Part shown: positions 27,301 through 35,697 of the stretch, piece after piece | Numbering within the stretch: position 1 is the first letter of the stretch | Layout of the letters: every line of letters starts with the position of its first letter | Assembly (NCBI GenBank): GCA_002354735.1 | Contig: DEMD01000011.1 | Location: 1 to 64,000 of the forward strand | From: Gammaproteobacteria bacterium UBA2679 | GTDB lineage: Bacteria; Pseudomonadota; Gammaproteobacteria; Pseudomonadales; Oleiphilaceae | Direction: 5' to 3' | DNA: 64,000 nt | Position numbers and translations under genes: made by a program | The notes under the pieces: model-generated | What the model was told of the DNA's origin: nothing | The model's database searches: none | The model's input: the letters and a program-made list of their open reading frames with translations, nothing else

Positions 27301-28996
27301 CGATCCTGATATGGGTTCAGTCCCCGCAGAGATGCTGGGCGCTCGCGACGAGCTGGTCTGCATCGGCGGCAATACGCCCGATGAGAGTTATCTCAATGCC
27401 AACAGTGTATTGAAGGTTGCGAGCATGACTGGCGCTGACAGTCTGCACCCAGGAATAGGTTTCCTGTCTGAAGATCCTGACTTTGCCAAGCGCTGCCAGA
27501 TTCGAGGCCTGAATTTTATTGGCCCTGATTATCGTGCGATGAGCGTAATGGGCGACAAGGCCAGTGCACTTAATGCAGCCATGGCAGCGGATGTGCCTGT
27601 GGTGCCCGGTAGCCATGGCATCATCTCCGATGCCCAGCACGCTCGCCGTCTGGCAGAAGAAATTGGCTTCCCCCTGCTGTTGAAAGCTGCATTTGGTGGC
27701 GGTGGCAAGGGCATCGCCAAGCTCACCAGTATGGACGAGTTGGCGGAAACCTACACGCGCCTGCGTCGTGAAGCCGAAGCCGCCTTCGGTCGCGGTGCAC
27801 TGTATATGGAGCGCTTCGTTGAGCACATGCGGCACATCGAGGTGCAGGTGCTAAGAGACAGCCATGGCCATTGCAGCCTGCCCGGTATCCGCGATTGCAG
27901 TGTGCAGCGCAACAATCAGAAGCTGCTCGAAGAGTCTGGATCGACCATGCTCAGCGAGACACTCAAGCAGAGCGCGCTCACCTATGCGAAGCGCATCGCT
28001 GATGCAGTCAATTACGTCGGCGCCGGCACGGTCGAGTTCATCTATGACCTCGATCACGAATGCCTCTACTTCATGGAGATGAATACCCGACTGCAGGTTG
28101 AACATCCAGTTACCGAAGCGGTGAGCGGCATTGATATCGTGGCACAGCAGCTCAGGATCGCCTCAGGCGCATCCATCGCCGATCTGGCGCCAAAGGAGGA
28201 AGGCTACGCCATCGAAGCGCGAATCAATGCTGAGCAGGTGATGCTGCGTGATGGCAGCTTCAGTTGTCAGCCATCGCCTGGTCTGGTGCTCGATCTCGTC
28301 ATGCCCAAGGATAGTCATGTCGATGTGATTAGCTGTATCGACAAGGGCAAGGCGGTTGCGCCGTACTACGACAGTCTGGTGATGCAGATCATTGCCAAGG
28401 GCAATGATAGGGCAGAGGCCATTGAGAGGCTCACCGCCTTTCTGCGCCAGACCCGGATTGAAGGCATCGTCACCAACCTCGACTTCGTCGCTGCCATTCT
28501 CGAAGACGAAGTCTTCCGTGGTGGTAAATTCGACACTGGCTTCCTGCAGGGCTTCGGCTCCCGTATCGATGCCAGCAGTCTCCAGCGAGAGCCCTCCGGC
28601 CGCGCCGTGTCCGCAAAAGGCGGAGATATTTCAATCCCTGGCACTGCAGAACTCAAGGTGCTTGCGCCCGCGTCCTGCATTTTCTACCGCTCGCCAACGC
28701 CCGATGAAAAGCCCTTCGTGACTGAGGGCGACGTGGTCGACACCCAGCAGACCCTGTGTCTGATGGAAGCCATGAAAATGTATTCACCGCTCAAGCTGCG
28801 CCATCTGAACAAGGCAGGTGAGGAGCTCTATGCCGACGGTACCCGCTATCGAATCAATCGTGTCATGAACGACGACGGGCAACCGGTGAACACGGGTGAT
28901 CTGTTGTTCGTGCTGAGTCCGCTGCCTGCCGAGAAGAAAGCCGCCCAGGTGGATAGCAAGCAAGCCGACAGCAAGACTGTCGCCGAAAGCAAGTAA
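24383..28996 (+). CDS. Four-domain single-chain acyl-CoA carboxylase
   Basis: 1537 residues containing all ACC activities. AccA-like carboxyltransferase (about 55-290, IDTPGA near 148). A long helical region (about 370-690) without recognisable domain. AccD-like carboxyltransferase (about 690-910, SSGGMQTKEG near 770, lacking the AccD zinc finger). Biotin carboxylase (about 925-1395, GGGGKGI, EMNTRLQVEHPVTE, IEARINAE). Biotin carrier with EAMKM, Lys1465. At the ATP site CSVQRNNQKLLEE replaces the usual CSxQRRHQK, putting Asn where E. coli AccC has His236. The order CTalpha-CTbeta-BC-BCCP differs from the LCC type (BC first). It should make malonyl-CoA for this operon, though another acyl-CoA substrate is possible. 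Cytosolic; fabG follows after 45 bases. Confidence 0.9.
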   Translation: MTRAKHTNNTKTPGVVDRAPVFDLDTVAAGIPGLLAPEAVEAEVARISRLPIEDYEQAVIQPVRQSQRFSARKIMKALVHKIVKENDDGPLYALDCYMLNEAGKRIRVGLIGQNRENRQGVWSPEHHRKAAELAVKFSRKRMPLITFIDTPGADAGETANQQDQAHSISSLITVMAQLPVPTVGIILGTAYSGGAIPLAATNVLLSVRDGLFSTIQPQGLASIARKQKLAWQQCAQRVGVSACETACKGWIDGIVDYSPSDQREGLEHLKSAVVGSLAFLEKQLSVFVQPDGAAVFAPVGSEYQRSLAVFLDKPERLAGPNNSYYADSLTQLPSLFGYTLRHMRQQQVASRLSFTTISSLPAAGSVAPIQPQQQSSEKLGVFNEWFQREEKLIYEQRLLDRYERFQKARQAKDEDRSALAALVLGKPQEKYRQAAEALAFELGLYLYNRWKAQAAEGFVALSEFLAEQAAKGRTETETGELPAKEDVTLPQLIRLPELNAWLAPVSLQLQFFDALYDGILGELELVASEANRYRSLSEESMAQLLDAALKATQNDVCWVDANAREFSTWLTQLNESDDVEWFLRQVSEWKQRQHARLSESLFVFLTYLFENLIPRYMQAQAGGEAFDGKINPTWIGRRKDFWHRLSIAYCDLQIQALQKEYKSQWPEWTGWVDELCRDFTPQHDDWVSSDPCAFPGYLESIHKQISAGKVPAGIVTGIATLKVASQPVGLFISNLAFQAGALDMASARKLLALIQHCEDKRLPIVGLVSSGGMQTKEGAGSLFAMAAVNEALTRFRQLTGLPVIMVGFGDCTGGAQASFVTHPLVETWYISGANIPFAGQIVVPSYLPSTCTLANYLSKNAKAEPETDATMTGLLSHPFADSFDRRLLQIDSQAPRPRCSLQDMLKARLNGGKLPQANAQPSDDAAALQQHEGRVAKVFAPVEKLLIHARGCTAVKLIRDAQRNGTPVVLVQSDPDMGSVPAEMLGARDELVCIGGNTPDESYLNANSVLKVASMTGADSLHPGIGFLSEDPDFAKRCQIRGLNFIGPDYRAMSVMGDKASALNAAMAADVPVVPGSHGIISDAQHARRLAEEIGFPLLLKAAFGGGGKGIAKLTSMDELAETYTRLRREAEAAFGRGALYMERFVEHMRHIEVQVLRDSHGHCSLPGIRDCSVQRNNQKLLEESGSTMLSETLKQSALTYAKRIADAVNYVGAGTVEFIYDLDHECLYFMEMNTRLQVEHPVTEAVSGIDIVAQQLRIASGASIADLAPKEEGYAIEARINAEQVMLRDGSFSCQPSPGLVLDLVMPKDSHVDVISCIDKGKAVAPYYDSLVMQIIAKGNDRAEAIERLTAFLRQTRIEGIVTNLDFVAAILEDEVFRGGKFDTGFLQGFGSRIDASSLQREPSGRAVSAKGGDISIPGTAELKVLAPASCIFYRSPTPDEKPFVTEGDVVDTQQTLCLMEAMKMYSPLKLRHLNKAGEELYADGTRYRINRVMNDDGQPVNTGDLLFVLSPLPAEKKAAQVDSKQADSKTVAESK

Positions 28997-29041
28997 GGCA
29001 CTTGATCAATCAGCGTTGCACACAAGGGAGATAGAGACGTT

Positions 29042-29848
29042 ATGGATACACAGAACGGACGAGATGGTAAAACGCTATCAAGCGCCAACGAAGCTGGTGC
29101 CGACGAGACATCTGCTGCGCGCCCGGTGGTGCTGATCACTGGTGCCAGCAGAGGTATCGGCAAGGCCATTCTGCAGAAATTCTGCCTTGATGGCGCATAC
29201 GTCATCGGCACTGCGACTTCGCAAAATGGAGTCGACAGCATCGCCCGTACTATCGACGAAAGTGGTGGCATTGGCCAGTCGCTTGTACTCGATCTCAGTG
29301 ACGAGACGAGTATTCCCGAGCTGGTCGATGCCCTGAAACAGCAGTCGATACAGGTGGATGTACTGGTCAACAACGCGGGCATCACCGACGACCAGCTCGC
29401 GCTGGCAATGAAACCCTTGCAATGGAGCCGGGTCATCGAGACGAATCTCAATGGCACCTTCAGGCTCACGCAGTCTCTGCTGCGGCCCATGCTGCGCAAG
29501 AAGCAGGGGCGCATCATCAATATCAGCTCGGTTGTCGCCAGCAGCGGTAACGCTGGCCAGTGCAACTATTCTGCGTCGAAGGCGGCGCTTGAAGCGATGA
29601 CCCGGAGTCTGGCACTGGAGCTGGCCCGCAAGAACATCACTGTGAATGCTGTCGCGCCAGGTTTCATCGCCACGGATATGACTGACGAGCTGTCTGAAGA
29701 CGCCAAAGCTGCCCTGCTGGCAAAGATTCCTGCTGGCAGTATGGGGGCGCCTGAAGACGTTGCGGCGTGTGTAGCCTTCCTTGCTGGCGCGTCAGCTCGC
29801 TATATCACGGGACAGGTCCTCCACGTCAACGGCGGCCTGTACATGTAA
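29042..29848 (+). CDS. fabG: 3-oxoacyl-ACP reductase FabG
   Basis: 268 residues. Classical short-chain dehydrogenase: TGASRGIG at 33-40, NNAGIT, catalytic Ser163, Tyr176 and Lys180 (YSASK), and VNAVAPGFIATDM. It reduces 3-oxoacyl-ACP with NADPH in each elongation cycle. A polar 25-residue N-terminal extension precedes the core; E. coli FabG starts almost directly at the Rossmann fold. GGGAGA lies a little upstream of ATG 29042. It lies between the ACC and ACP genes, so it should serve the same module as FabB and FabV. Confidence 0.93.
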   Translation: MDTQNGRDGKTLSSANEAGADETSAARPVVLITGASRGIGKAILQKFCLDGAYVIGTATSQNGVDSIARTIDESGGIGQSLVLDLSDETSIPELVDALKQQSIQVDVLVNNAGITDDQLALAMKPLQWSRVIETNLNGTFRLTQSLLRPMLRKKQGRIINISSVVASSGNAGQCNYSASKAALEAMTRSLALELARKNITVNAVAPGFIATDMTDELSEDAKAALLAKIPAGSMGAPEDVAACVAFLAGASARYITGQVLHVNGGLYM

Positions 29849-29922
29849 TCCCGGGCCTCATGCGACCCTAACTATCCCAATCAAACCACCCGAAAGTCCA
29901 ACTGGAAGAAAGGAGCACTACC

Positions 29923-30162
29923 ATGTCTACCCAACAAGAGCGCGTCATCGCGATCGTCGCTGATCAACTCGGCGTTGATAAGGAACGCGTTGTCCCCTCA
30001 GCGACATTTGTCGAGGACCTCGGCGCAGATTCGCTCGATACTGTCGAGCTGGTCATGGCGCTGGAAGAAGAATTCGGCTTCGAAATCGAAGACAAGGAAG
30101 CTGAGAAGATTACCAGTGTGCAGGATGTAATGAACCTGCTCGCTCGCACCGAAGCCGCGTGA
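29923..30162 (+). CDS. acpP: Acyl carrier protein
   Basis: 79 residues, acidic. The phosphopantetheine attachment motif [12 protein letters not shown] places the modified serine at residue 37. The rest ([19 protein letters not shown]) is typical of fatty acid synthase ACP. AAAGGAGC precedes the start by about seven bases, a strong ribosome site as expected for an abundant protein. Housekeeping acpP normally sits with fabF/fabG/fabD. Here it lies between fabG and the acyl reductase, which suggests an ACP dedicated to the module, though it could be the only copy in the genome. Confidence 0.93.
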   Translation: MSTQQERVIAIVADQLGVDKERVVPSATFVEDLGADSLDTVELVMALEEEFGFEIEDKEAEKITSVQDVMNLLARTEAA

Positions 30163-30259
30163 TCGACTGAACTGAAGCATGGCTGCCGGCAGGCATTCGG
30201 CGGTATGCCGGCGCCGTGCAGCTCGGAATTTCAATTTGATGCAATGGAGTGTCCGACTG

Positions 30260-31798
30260 ATGAAAGTGCCAGAAACCTTTGAAACGACAGTGTCCATCGA
30301 CACCCTGCGGGACAAGACGATTCTGCTGACAGGCGCAAGCGGCTTTGTCGGCAAGGTGGTGTTGGAGAAATTACTGCGTTGCGTAGGTGGCAATGGGCGG
30401 ATCTTTCTATTGATGCGCGGCAATCGGCGCTTTCCCTCAGCAGAAGACCGCCTCTACCATGAGGTACTGCAATCTTCACTATTCGACAAACTCAAAAGCG
30501 AGCAGGGTGCAGAGTTTCTCGAGAACTGCCTGAAAAAGCTGCACTGCCTGGAAGGCCATCTCACTCAGCCTCTGTTCGGTCTGGATCACGAGACCTTCGC
30601 GGCAACGGCATTTTCGCTCGATCTCATCATCAACGCTGCCGCCAGTGTCGACTTTCGGGAGCCGCTCGATGATGCGCTCAAGACCAACACTCTGGCGCTC
30701 GACAGCCTGATAGATTTTTCAAAGTTCACGCCGCACTGTCCGCTGATCCACGTGTCGACCTGTTATGTTCATGGCCATCACGCCGGTTTCTGCCAGGAAG
30801 GCAATGTTGTCGCGTTCAGCGGCGATCTTCCGCTGCTCGATACTGGTTATGTCGATACAGATGCCGTGGTGAGCTCACTGCAGAGCCGAATCAACGTACT
30901 CTATGCCACCATCAGTGATATCGATGAACGTCAGGCCGCATTGGTCGATCTTGGCTTGGAGGTGGCCAACGCCTATGGTTGGAACGACACTTACACCTTC
31001 ACCAAGTGGCTTGGTGAGCAGCGCCTTCTGAACGCCTTGCAGGGCCGGGCACTGACCGTGCTGCGGCCTTCCATCATCGAAAGCGTACTGAAAGACCCTA
31101 CACCCGGCTGGATCGAAGGCTTGAAGGTCGCCGACGCTGTGATCATGGCGTACGCACGTGAACACGTCATGCTCTTCCCTGGCCGCCCATCTGCCTCGAT
31201 CGACATCATCCCGGTTGACTATGTGGCGAACAGTATTCTCATCAGTGCTGCCGAGGCACTGAACGCACCGTGCCAGCATCGCTTCTATCAATGCGGCAGC
31301 AGTGCAGAAAATCCGGTGACGCTGAAGACGCTGATCAAGCTCGTTCGCAAGGCCTCGACGACGCCCGGCTCCGGCCTGGATAGGTTGTTTCCGCGACAGC
31401 CAAAGAAATCCTTCGTCATGGTGCCCGCGCCGCTGTTCAAGCTTATTACCGATGGCGGTTTGAACTATGAGCGCTGGAACTATCGTCTGCGCAAGACCTT
31501 GGGTCTTAGCAGCAGCAAGCGCGCATTGATGAAGATGGAGACCACGGTGCGCCTGGCGGTCGTTTTCGCATTCTACACGACTCAGCGTTACACCTTTGAC
31601 AACAGTGAACTGCTGGCGCTGGCGGACCGTCTGAGCCCCGCCGACCGAGCCGCCTTCCCGGTGTCTACGGCCGATATCGACTGGGCGCATTACCTGGGAA
31701 ATATTCATCTGAGTGGCTTGAACAATTTTGCGCTGAAGCCGCGCCCAAAAAAGCCCGAAGAGCCGAAGCTACTGCGTCGCGTCGATAAGGCTCACTAA
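30260..31798 (+). CDS. Fatty acyl-CoA/ACP reductase (FAR family)
   Basis: 512 residues from ATG 30260 (GGAG ten bases before; the long frame upstream has no good site). Extended short-chain dehydrogenase fold: TGASGFVGK at 24-32, HVSTCYVHG at 164-172, active site Tyr245 and Lys249 (YTFTK), VLRPSIIES, then the FAR C-terminal helical region (about 385-500). Family members reduce acyl-CoA or acyl-ACP to aldehyde and often to primary alcohol, giving wax ester or ether-lipid precursors. It is the last gene of the fabB-fabV-ACC-fabG-acp run. A plausible role is releasing the module's product as an aldehyde or alcohol. Whether it takes CoA or ACP thioesters is not shown by sequence. Confidence 0.88.
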   Translation: MKVPETFETTVSIDTLRDKTILLTGASGFVGKVVLEKLLRCVGGNGRIFLLMRGNRRFPSAEDRLYHEVLQSSLFDKLKSEQGAEFLENCLKKLHCLEGHLTQPLFGLDHETFAATAFSLDLIINAAASVDFREPLDDALKTNTLALDSLIDFSKFTPHCPLIHVSTCYVHGHHAGFCQEGNVVAFSGDLPLLDTGYVDTDAVVSSLQSRINVLYATISDIDERQAALVDLGLEVANAYGWNDTYTFTKWLGEQRLLNALQGRALTVLRPSIIESVLKDPTPGWIEGLKVADAVIMAYAREHVMLFPGRPSASIDIIPVDYVANSILISAAEALNAPCQHRFYQCGSSAENPVTLKTLIKLVRKASTTPGSGLDRLFPRQPKKSFVMVPAPLFKLITDGGLNYERWNYRLRKTLGLSSSKRALMKMETTVRLAVVFAFYTTQRYTFDNSELLALADRLSPADRAAFPVSTADIDWAHYLGNIHLSGLNNFALKPRPKKPEEPKLLRRVDKAH

Positions 31799-31916
31799 GT
31801 ACTGCAGGTAAACAGGCCCTCGATAGGCGTGTACCGACCGTTTCCCTGCCTGTCTGCAATACTGGTATGATCATGTTCCGAGCAGCACACAGAACATGGT
31901 CCGAAGGGAGTCAGAC

Positions 31917-34235
31917 ATGGGTCAACCGCAGTCACAAAGCCAAAGCGCCTTTATAGGGCAGGGCTCTGAATTGCGGGATCTCGTGCGTGAGTTGCCCTGG
32001 CACGAGACGTCGTTGGGCGCCATCGACGAGTGGCCGGCCAGCTTGAAAACCACTGTCTCGATCGTGATGAACTCGCAGCAGCCAATGTTTCTGTTCTGGG
32101 GGCCGGAGCTCATTCAGATCTACAATGATGCCTATCGTCCCAGCTTTGGCGAAGGCAAGCATCCCGCGGCGCTTGGGCAGCCAGCCAAACTGTTCTGGCA
32201 GGAAGTCTGGGACGTCATCGAGCCGATGTTCGATGCAGTGCGGGCGGGAGATTCGACCGTGCTGCATGAGAACCAGCTGATACCGGTCTGGCGCAATGGC
32301 CGGGTAGAGGACTGTTACTGGACCTACACTTATAACGCGGTGTACGACGAGACGGGCACTGTCGCTGGCGTGCTGGCCATCGTCACGGAAACGACCGGCA
32401 GCGTAGTGAGCGAGCGCCGCCAATCGATTCTCTCATGGCTTTCGGTCAAGCTCCGTCGCTGTACTTCCCGCGAAGCCGTCTTTCAGCTGTTGCAGCGCAC
32501 CGCAGCGCTGCATCCGGTCGATCTGCCGGGTATTCTCGTCACTGACCATGCTGAGACGGCTGCCCCCAGCCTGACGCTCACAGCGAACGAACTTGGGCTG
32601 GATGTGAAGCTTGAGCTCACTTTCATCCTGAATCCTACCGTGCCTTTCGAGGGTTATCGGGCCTTCCTGAGCGATATCACGAGTCGTGTCGGCACCGTCC
32701 TGCTGGAGGCCGAGGCCGAGCAGGCGAGGGCGCTGGCTGTGGCCGACCGCGACCAGCTCTTGATGAACGCTCCAGTCGGTACCGCTGTCCTGATCGGCGA
32801 AGACCTCGTCTATGAGCTTGCAAACCCGCTCTATCTTGAAATGATCGACCGAGATGACATTGTCGGCAAATCTTTCGATGAAGTCTTCCCTGAACTGATC
32901 GACCAGCCGATACGAGCGACTTTTCAGGACGCGTTTCGCTCAGGAAATTCTTACTCTGATAACGAGCTGAACGTGCAGATCTATCGGGGCGGCGAACTTA
33001 GAAATTGCTATTACGAGTTCAATCTTACGCCACTGCGTCATCATGGTGGTGGAATATACGGTCTCATGGTTGTAGTCATAGAGATCACCGAGCAGGTGCT
33101 TGCGCGCAAGGAAACCGAGCTTCTCAATGAGGAGCTACAGGTTGCTTCGCGCAGCAAGGACGAGTTTCTGGCCATGCTGGGTCATGAACTGCGCAATCCG
33201 CTGTCTCCCATTGTGAATGGTATTCAGCTGATCGAGCAGAAGCATGATGAACTGCCGGCGGAGTATCAGATGATCAAGCGTCAGGTCAATCATCTGGTGC
33301 GGCTGGTGGATGATCTGCTCGACATTTCCAGAATAACGAGAGGCCTCGTTGAACTGCGCTTCGAACAGGTCAGACTTCCCGAGGTGGTCGAGCGCGCAGT
33401 CGAGATGAGCAAGGATCTATTCGAGCGCAAGGGTCACAGACTCAGTCTCGATGTGCCTGAAATCTCATTGGTGTGCGATCCTGCGCGAATTGCACAGGTG
33501 CTGTCCAATCTGCTGACTAATGCGGCCCGCTATACGCAAGCGGCTGGTAACGTTCGATTGAGTGCACAGGTGAAGGCGGAGGAAGTGCATATTGCTGTCG
33601 AAGACTCTGGTATTGGCATTTCACCAAAGTTGCTGCCACTGATATTCGATCTTTTCGTTCAGGGCAAACGAAGCACTGATCGTGCTGAAGGCGGACTCGG
33701 GCTGGGGCTCGCGCTTGTGAAGAATCTGGTAAGTCTTCATGGCGGCAGGGTGAGTGGCGAGAGCGAGGGCGAGGGCAAGGGCAGCATTTTCAGGGTCGTG
33801 CTGCCACTCAAGCCAGGCATGCCCGATGAGACTACTTCTGCCACATCGCACCAGATCATTACCAAGGCCACTCTGCATGGACGCATTCTTCTGGTGGATG
33901 ATAATCGTGATGCCGTCGATTCGCTGGCTGAACTGCTGTCGATGAAGGGCTTCAATGTCAAGGCTGTCTATCATCCCTATGAAGCGCTCGACGTCTTTTC
34001 CCAAGGCGACTTTGATGTCGCGATACTCGATATCGGCTTGCCGGGGATGGACGGCTATGAACTCATGGCGCGTCTGCGGCATATGAAACCTGGCACCAGC
34101 TGTCGTTTCATCGCCCTGTCTGGATATGGTCAGGATAAGGACAAGGCCAGGAGTCTGAGCAGCGGATTCTCCCATCATGTAGTCAAGCCAGTCCTGACTG
34201 AAGACCTGCTGGCCATCCTTCGATTAAGCCACTGA
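31917..34235 (+). CDS. Hybrid histidine kinase, PAS-type input with receiver
   Basis: 772 residues from ATG 31917, set by AGGGAG six bases ahead. No membrane helix, so cytosolic. A PAS-like N-terminal domain (about 30-165, FLFWGPELIQIYNDAYRP) is followed by a poorly conserved linker and a second PAS domain (about 285-400). HisKA has EFLAMLGHELRNPLSP; the ATPase has NLLTNAARYT, EDSGIGIS and GGLGLGLALV. The receiver (about 660-770) has VDDN and an aspartate in VAILDIGLPGMDG. It is a separate unit after the acyl reductase, on the same strand. Signal and partner are unknown. Confidence 0.9.
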   Translation: MGQPQSQSQSAFIGQGSELRDLVRELPWHETSLGAIDEWPASLKTTVSIVMNSQQPMFLFWGPELIQIYNDAYRPSFGEGKHPAALGQPAKLFWQEVWDVIEPMFDAVRAGDSTVLHENQLIPVWRNGRVEDCYWTYTYNAVYDETGTVAGVLAIVTETTGSVVSERRQSILSWLSVKLRRCTSREAVFQLLQRTAALHPVDLPGILVTDHAETAAPSLTLTANELGLDVKLELTFILNPTVPFEGYRAFLSDITSRVGTVLLEAEAEQARALAVADRDQLLMNAPVGTAVLIGEDLVYELANPLYLEMIDRDDIVGKSFDEVFPELIDQPIRATFQDAFRSGNSYSDNELNVQIYRGGELRNCYYEFNLTPLRHHGGGIYGLMVVVIEITEQVLARKETELLNEELQVASRSKDEFLAMLGHELRNPLSPIVNGIQLIEQKHDELPAEYQMIKRQVNHLVRLVDDLLDISRITRGLVELRFEQVRLPEVVERAVEMSKDLFERKGHRLSLDVPEISLVCDPARIAQVLSNLLTNAARYTQAAGNVRLSAQVKAEEVHIAVEDSGIGISPKLLPLIFDLFVQGKRSTDRAEGGLGLGLALVKNLVSLHGGRVSGESEGEGKGSIFRVVLPLKPGMPDETTSATSHQIITKATLHGRILLVDDNRDAVDSLAELLSMKGFNVKAVYHPYEALDVFSQGDFDVAILDIGLPGMDGYELMARLRHMKPGTSCRFIALSGYGQDKDKARSLSSGFSHHVVKPVLTEDLLAILRLSH

Positions 34236-34370
34236 AACAGCCTCACCCGGCGCGATTTCAGTTGCAGCGCTTATACGCTTCTTTACAAGAAACCCACAGA
34301 CGCGACAGGGGCAAGTGCCTAGAATTCAGGAAAATTTTGTGTTCTGAATTTCAATCTCTGAAGGTTACGG

Positions 34371-34976
34371 ATGAAAAAGCTATTTCCGGCGGTGCTGCTT
34401 TGCCTGCCTTTTGCATTCAATGTGCAGGCTGACGAAACAGGTACGGCGACTGACGGCGACAAGCGGCGGGTCGAACTGGTCGGCTCGCTAGGGCTCACGA
34501 CGGGTGGAGATGAGCTGGCATCCCTGGAGTTTGTAGACGGCGATGATGCGGATATCAAGGCTGGTGGTCTGTTTTCGATTGCTGGTGGGCTGGGGTATCA
34601 GCTACCGACGTCGCCCCTGTACCTTCAGAGCACCATCGGCTATCACTTTGACTCTGTCAATGCAGAAAATGCCGATGCCAGCTTCAGTCGGGTGCCATTC
34701 GAACTGCTGGCTTTCTATACGGCTGACCAGTTCCGCGTCGGCGGCGGACTCAGCTATCATCTGAGCCCGGAACTCGAATTTGAACTCGATGGCGTTGGCA
34801 AGGAATCCATCAAGTTCGACGACGCTGCCGGCCTGGTCCTTCAGGCCGACTATCTCGCCACTCGCAAGGTCGGCTTTGGTCTGCGCGCTGTGTTCATCGA
34901 ATATGACACAGGGCAGAACGGTTCTGAAGCCGTCGATGGCAATCAATTTGGCCTGCAGGCTACAATTTTCCTTTGA
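34371..34976 (+). CDS. Outer-membrane beta-barrel protein
   Basis: 201 residues. Signal peptide 1-20 (ending VQA), then alternating amphipathic strands with aromatic residues at their ends, for example FSIAGGLGYQLP, YLQSTIGYHFDS, FRVGGGLSYHLS and a final GLQATIFL, a C-terminal Phe-x-Leu end typical of outer-membrane barrels handled by the Bam machine. About eight strands are suggested. Weak GAAGG upstream of ATG 34371. No close family is recognised. It converges with the PepSY-like gene at 35010, separated by 33 bases carrying a six-base palindromic stem. Confidence 0.75.
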   Translation: MKKLFPAVLLCLPFAFNVQADETGTATDGDKRRVELVGSLGLTTGGDELASLEFVDGDDADIKAGGLFSIAGGLGYQLPTSPLYLQSTIGYHFDSVNAENADASFSRVPFELLAFYTADQFRVGGGLSYHLSPELEFELDGVGKESIKFDDAAGLVLQADYLATRKVGFGLRAVFIEYDTGQNGSEAVDGNQFGLQATIFL

Positions 34977-35009
34977 CACCTTGCCGGCTGTAAGGCCGGC
35001 CTGAGCTGA

Positions 35010-35444
35010 TCAATCCCGCTGGGCGGTGACGACATTGAGCTCCACCGCCTTGCCATCACCGGCTTTACCCTCGATTTCGACTTCGCCCGCCTGCTCACTG
35101 CTAATACTCTCTATGCTCGTCACGCCCTTGGTTCTAGCGGTCTCGACAGCGTAGCGAATGGTGTCAGCGCTTACCCCCTTAGGCCCGCCTTCACGAGCTT
35201 CCTTGTCTTCGCTGCTGACAGTTCCGTCGGCTGCGAAATCGACCTCTGCATCGGTGCTGTCATCGATCCAGCCTTCGACTTCGACCTTGCCGCCTTCCTC
35301 GAATTCGATTTCAGTGTAGTGGCTGAACCCATACTGCTCGGCAGTCTTCAGCGCATCGTCAACCTTGTCGATGTCGACTTCTGCAAGTGCCAGCGGCGCT
35401 GCAAGTGTTGCCGTGAGTACTATGCTCGTTAATGTCCCTTTCAT
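35010..35444 (-). CDS. Periplasmic PepSY-like protein
   Basis: 144 residues. ATG 35444 is chosen over ATG 35450 because AGGA lies six bases before it and directly abuts the other. Signal peptide 1-21 (ending ALA). The mature part is acidic and contains two related halves (DDALKTAEQYGFSHYTEIEFEEGG and RYAVETARTKGVTSIESISS), each with a helix followed by strands carrying VEVEGWI or VEIEGKAG, as in tandem PepSY-like domains. These occur in inhibitors and metal-stress proteins; the function here is unknown. The 253 bases upstream contain no further gene I can support. Confidence 0.7.
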   Translation of the reverse strand: MKGTLTSIVLTATLAAPLALAEVDIDKVDDALKTAEQYGFSHYTEIEFEEGGKVEVEGWIDDSTDAEVDFAADGTVSSEDKEAREGGPKGVSADTIRYAVETARTKGVTSIESISSEQAGEVEIEGKAGDGKAVELNVVTAQRD

Positions 35445-35697
35445 GATCATTCCTCGTTATCGAAAAAACTGGCTAATATGCTGAATGGCAATCGAAGATG
35501 GTACGACGGCGCTTGCTGAAGCGATTGCAGCGGGGGCAACGGCAACCGCGTACTGCGTGACTCGCAGCAAAGGCTGTACCATGAGGCAGGATTAATTGCC
35601 TTGGTGATGTCAGCTTCTCTAAAATGAAGCTTTTCAGCGTCAAACTGGAACTGACATGATGGGCGGGCGTGATAGACTTGCCTGCAAGACCAAGTAG

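Noticed and set aside
34983..35000. GCCGGC stem between the barrel and PepSY-like genes as a terminator
   Set aside because: Only six pairs, palindromic arms and no U-tract; too weak to call.
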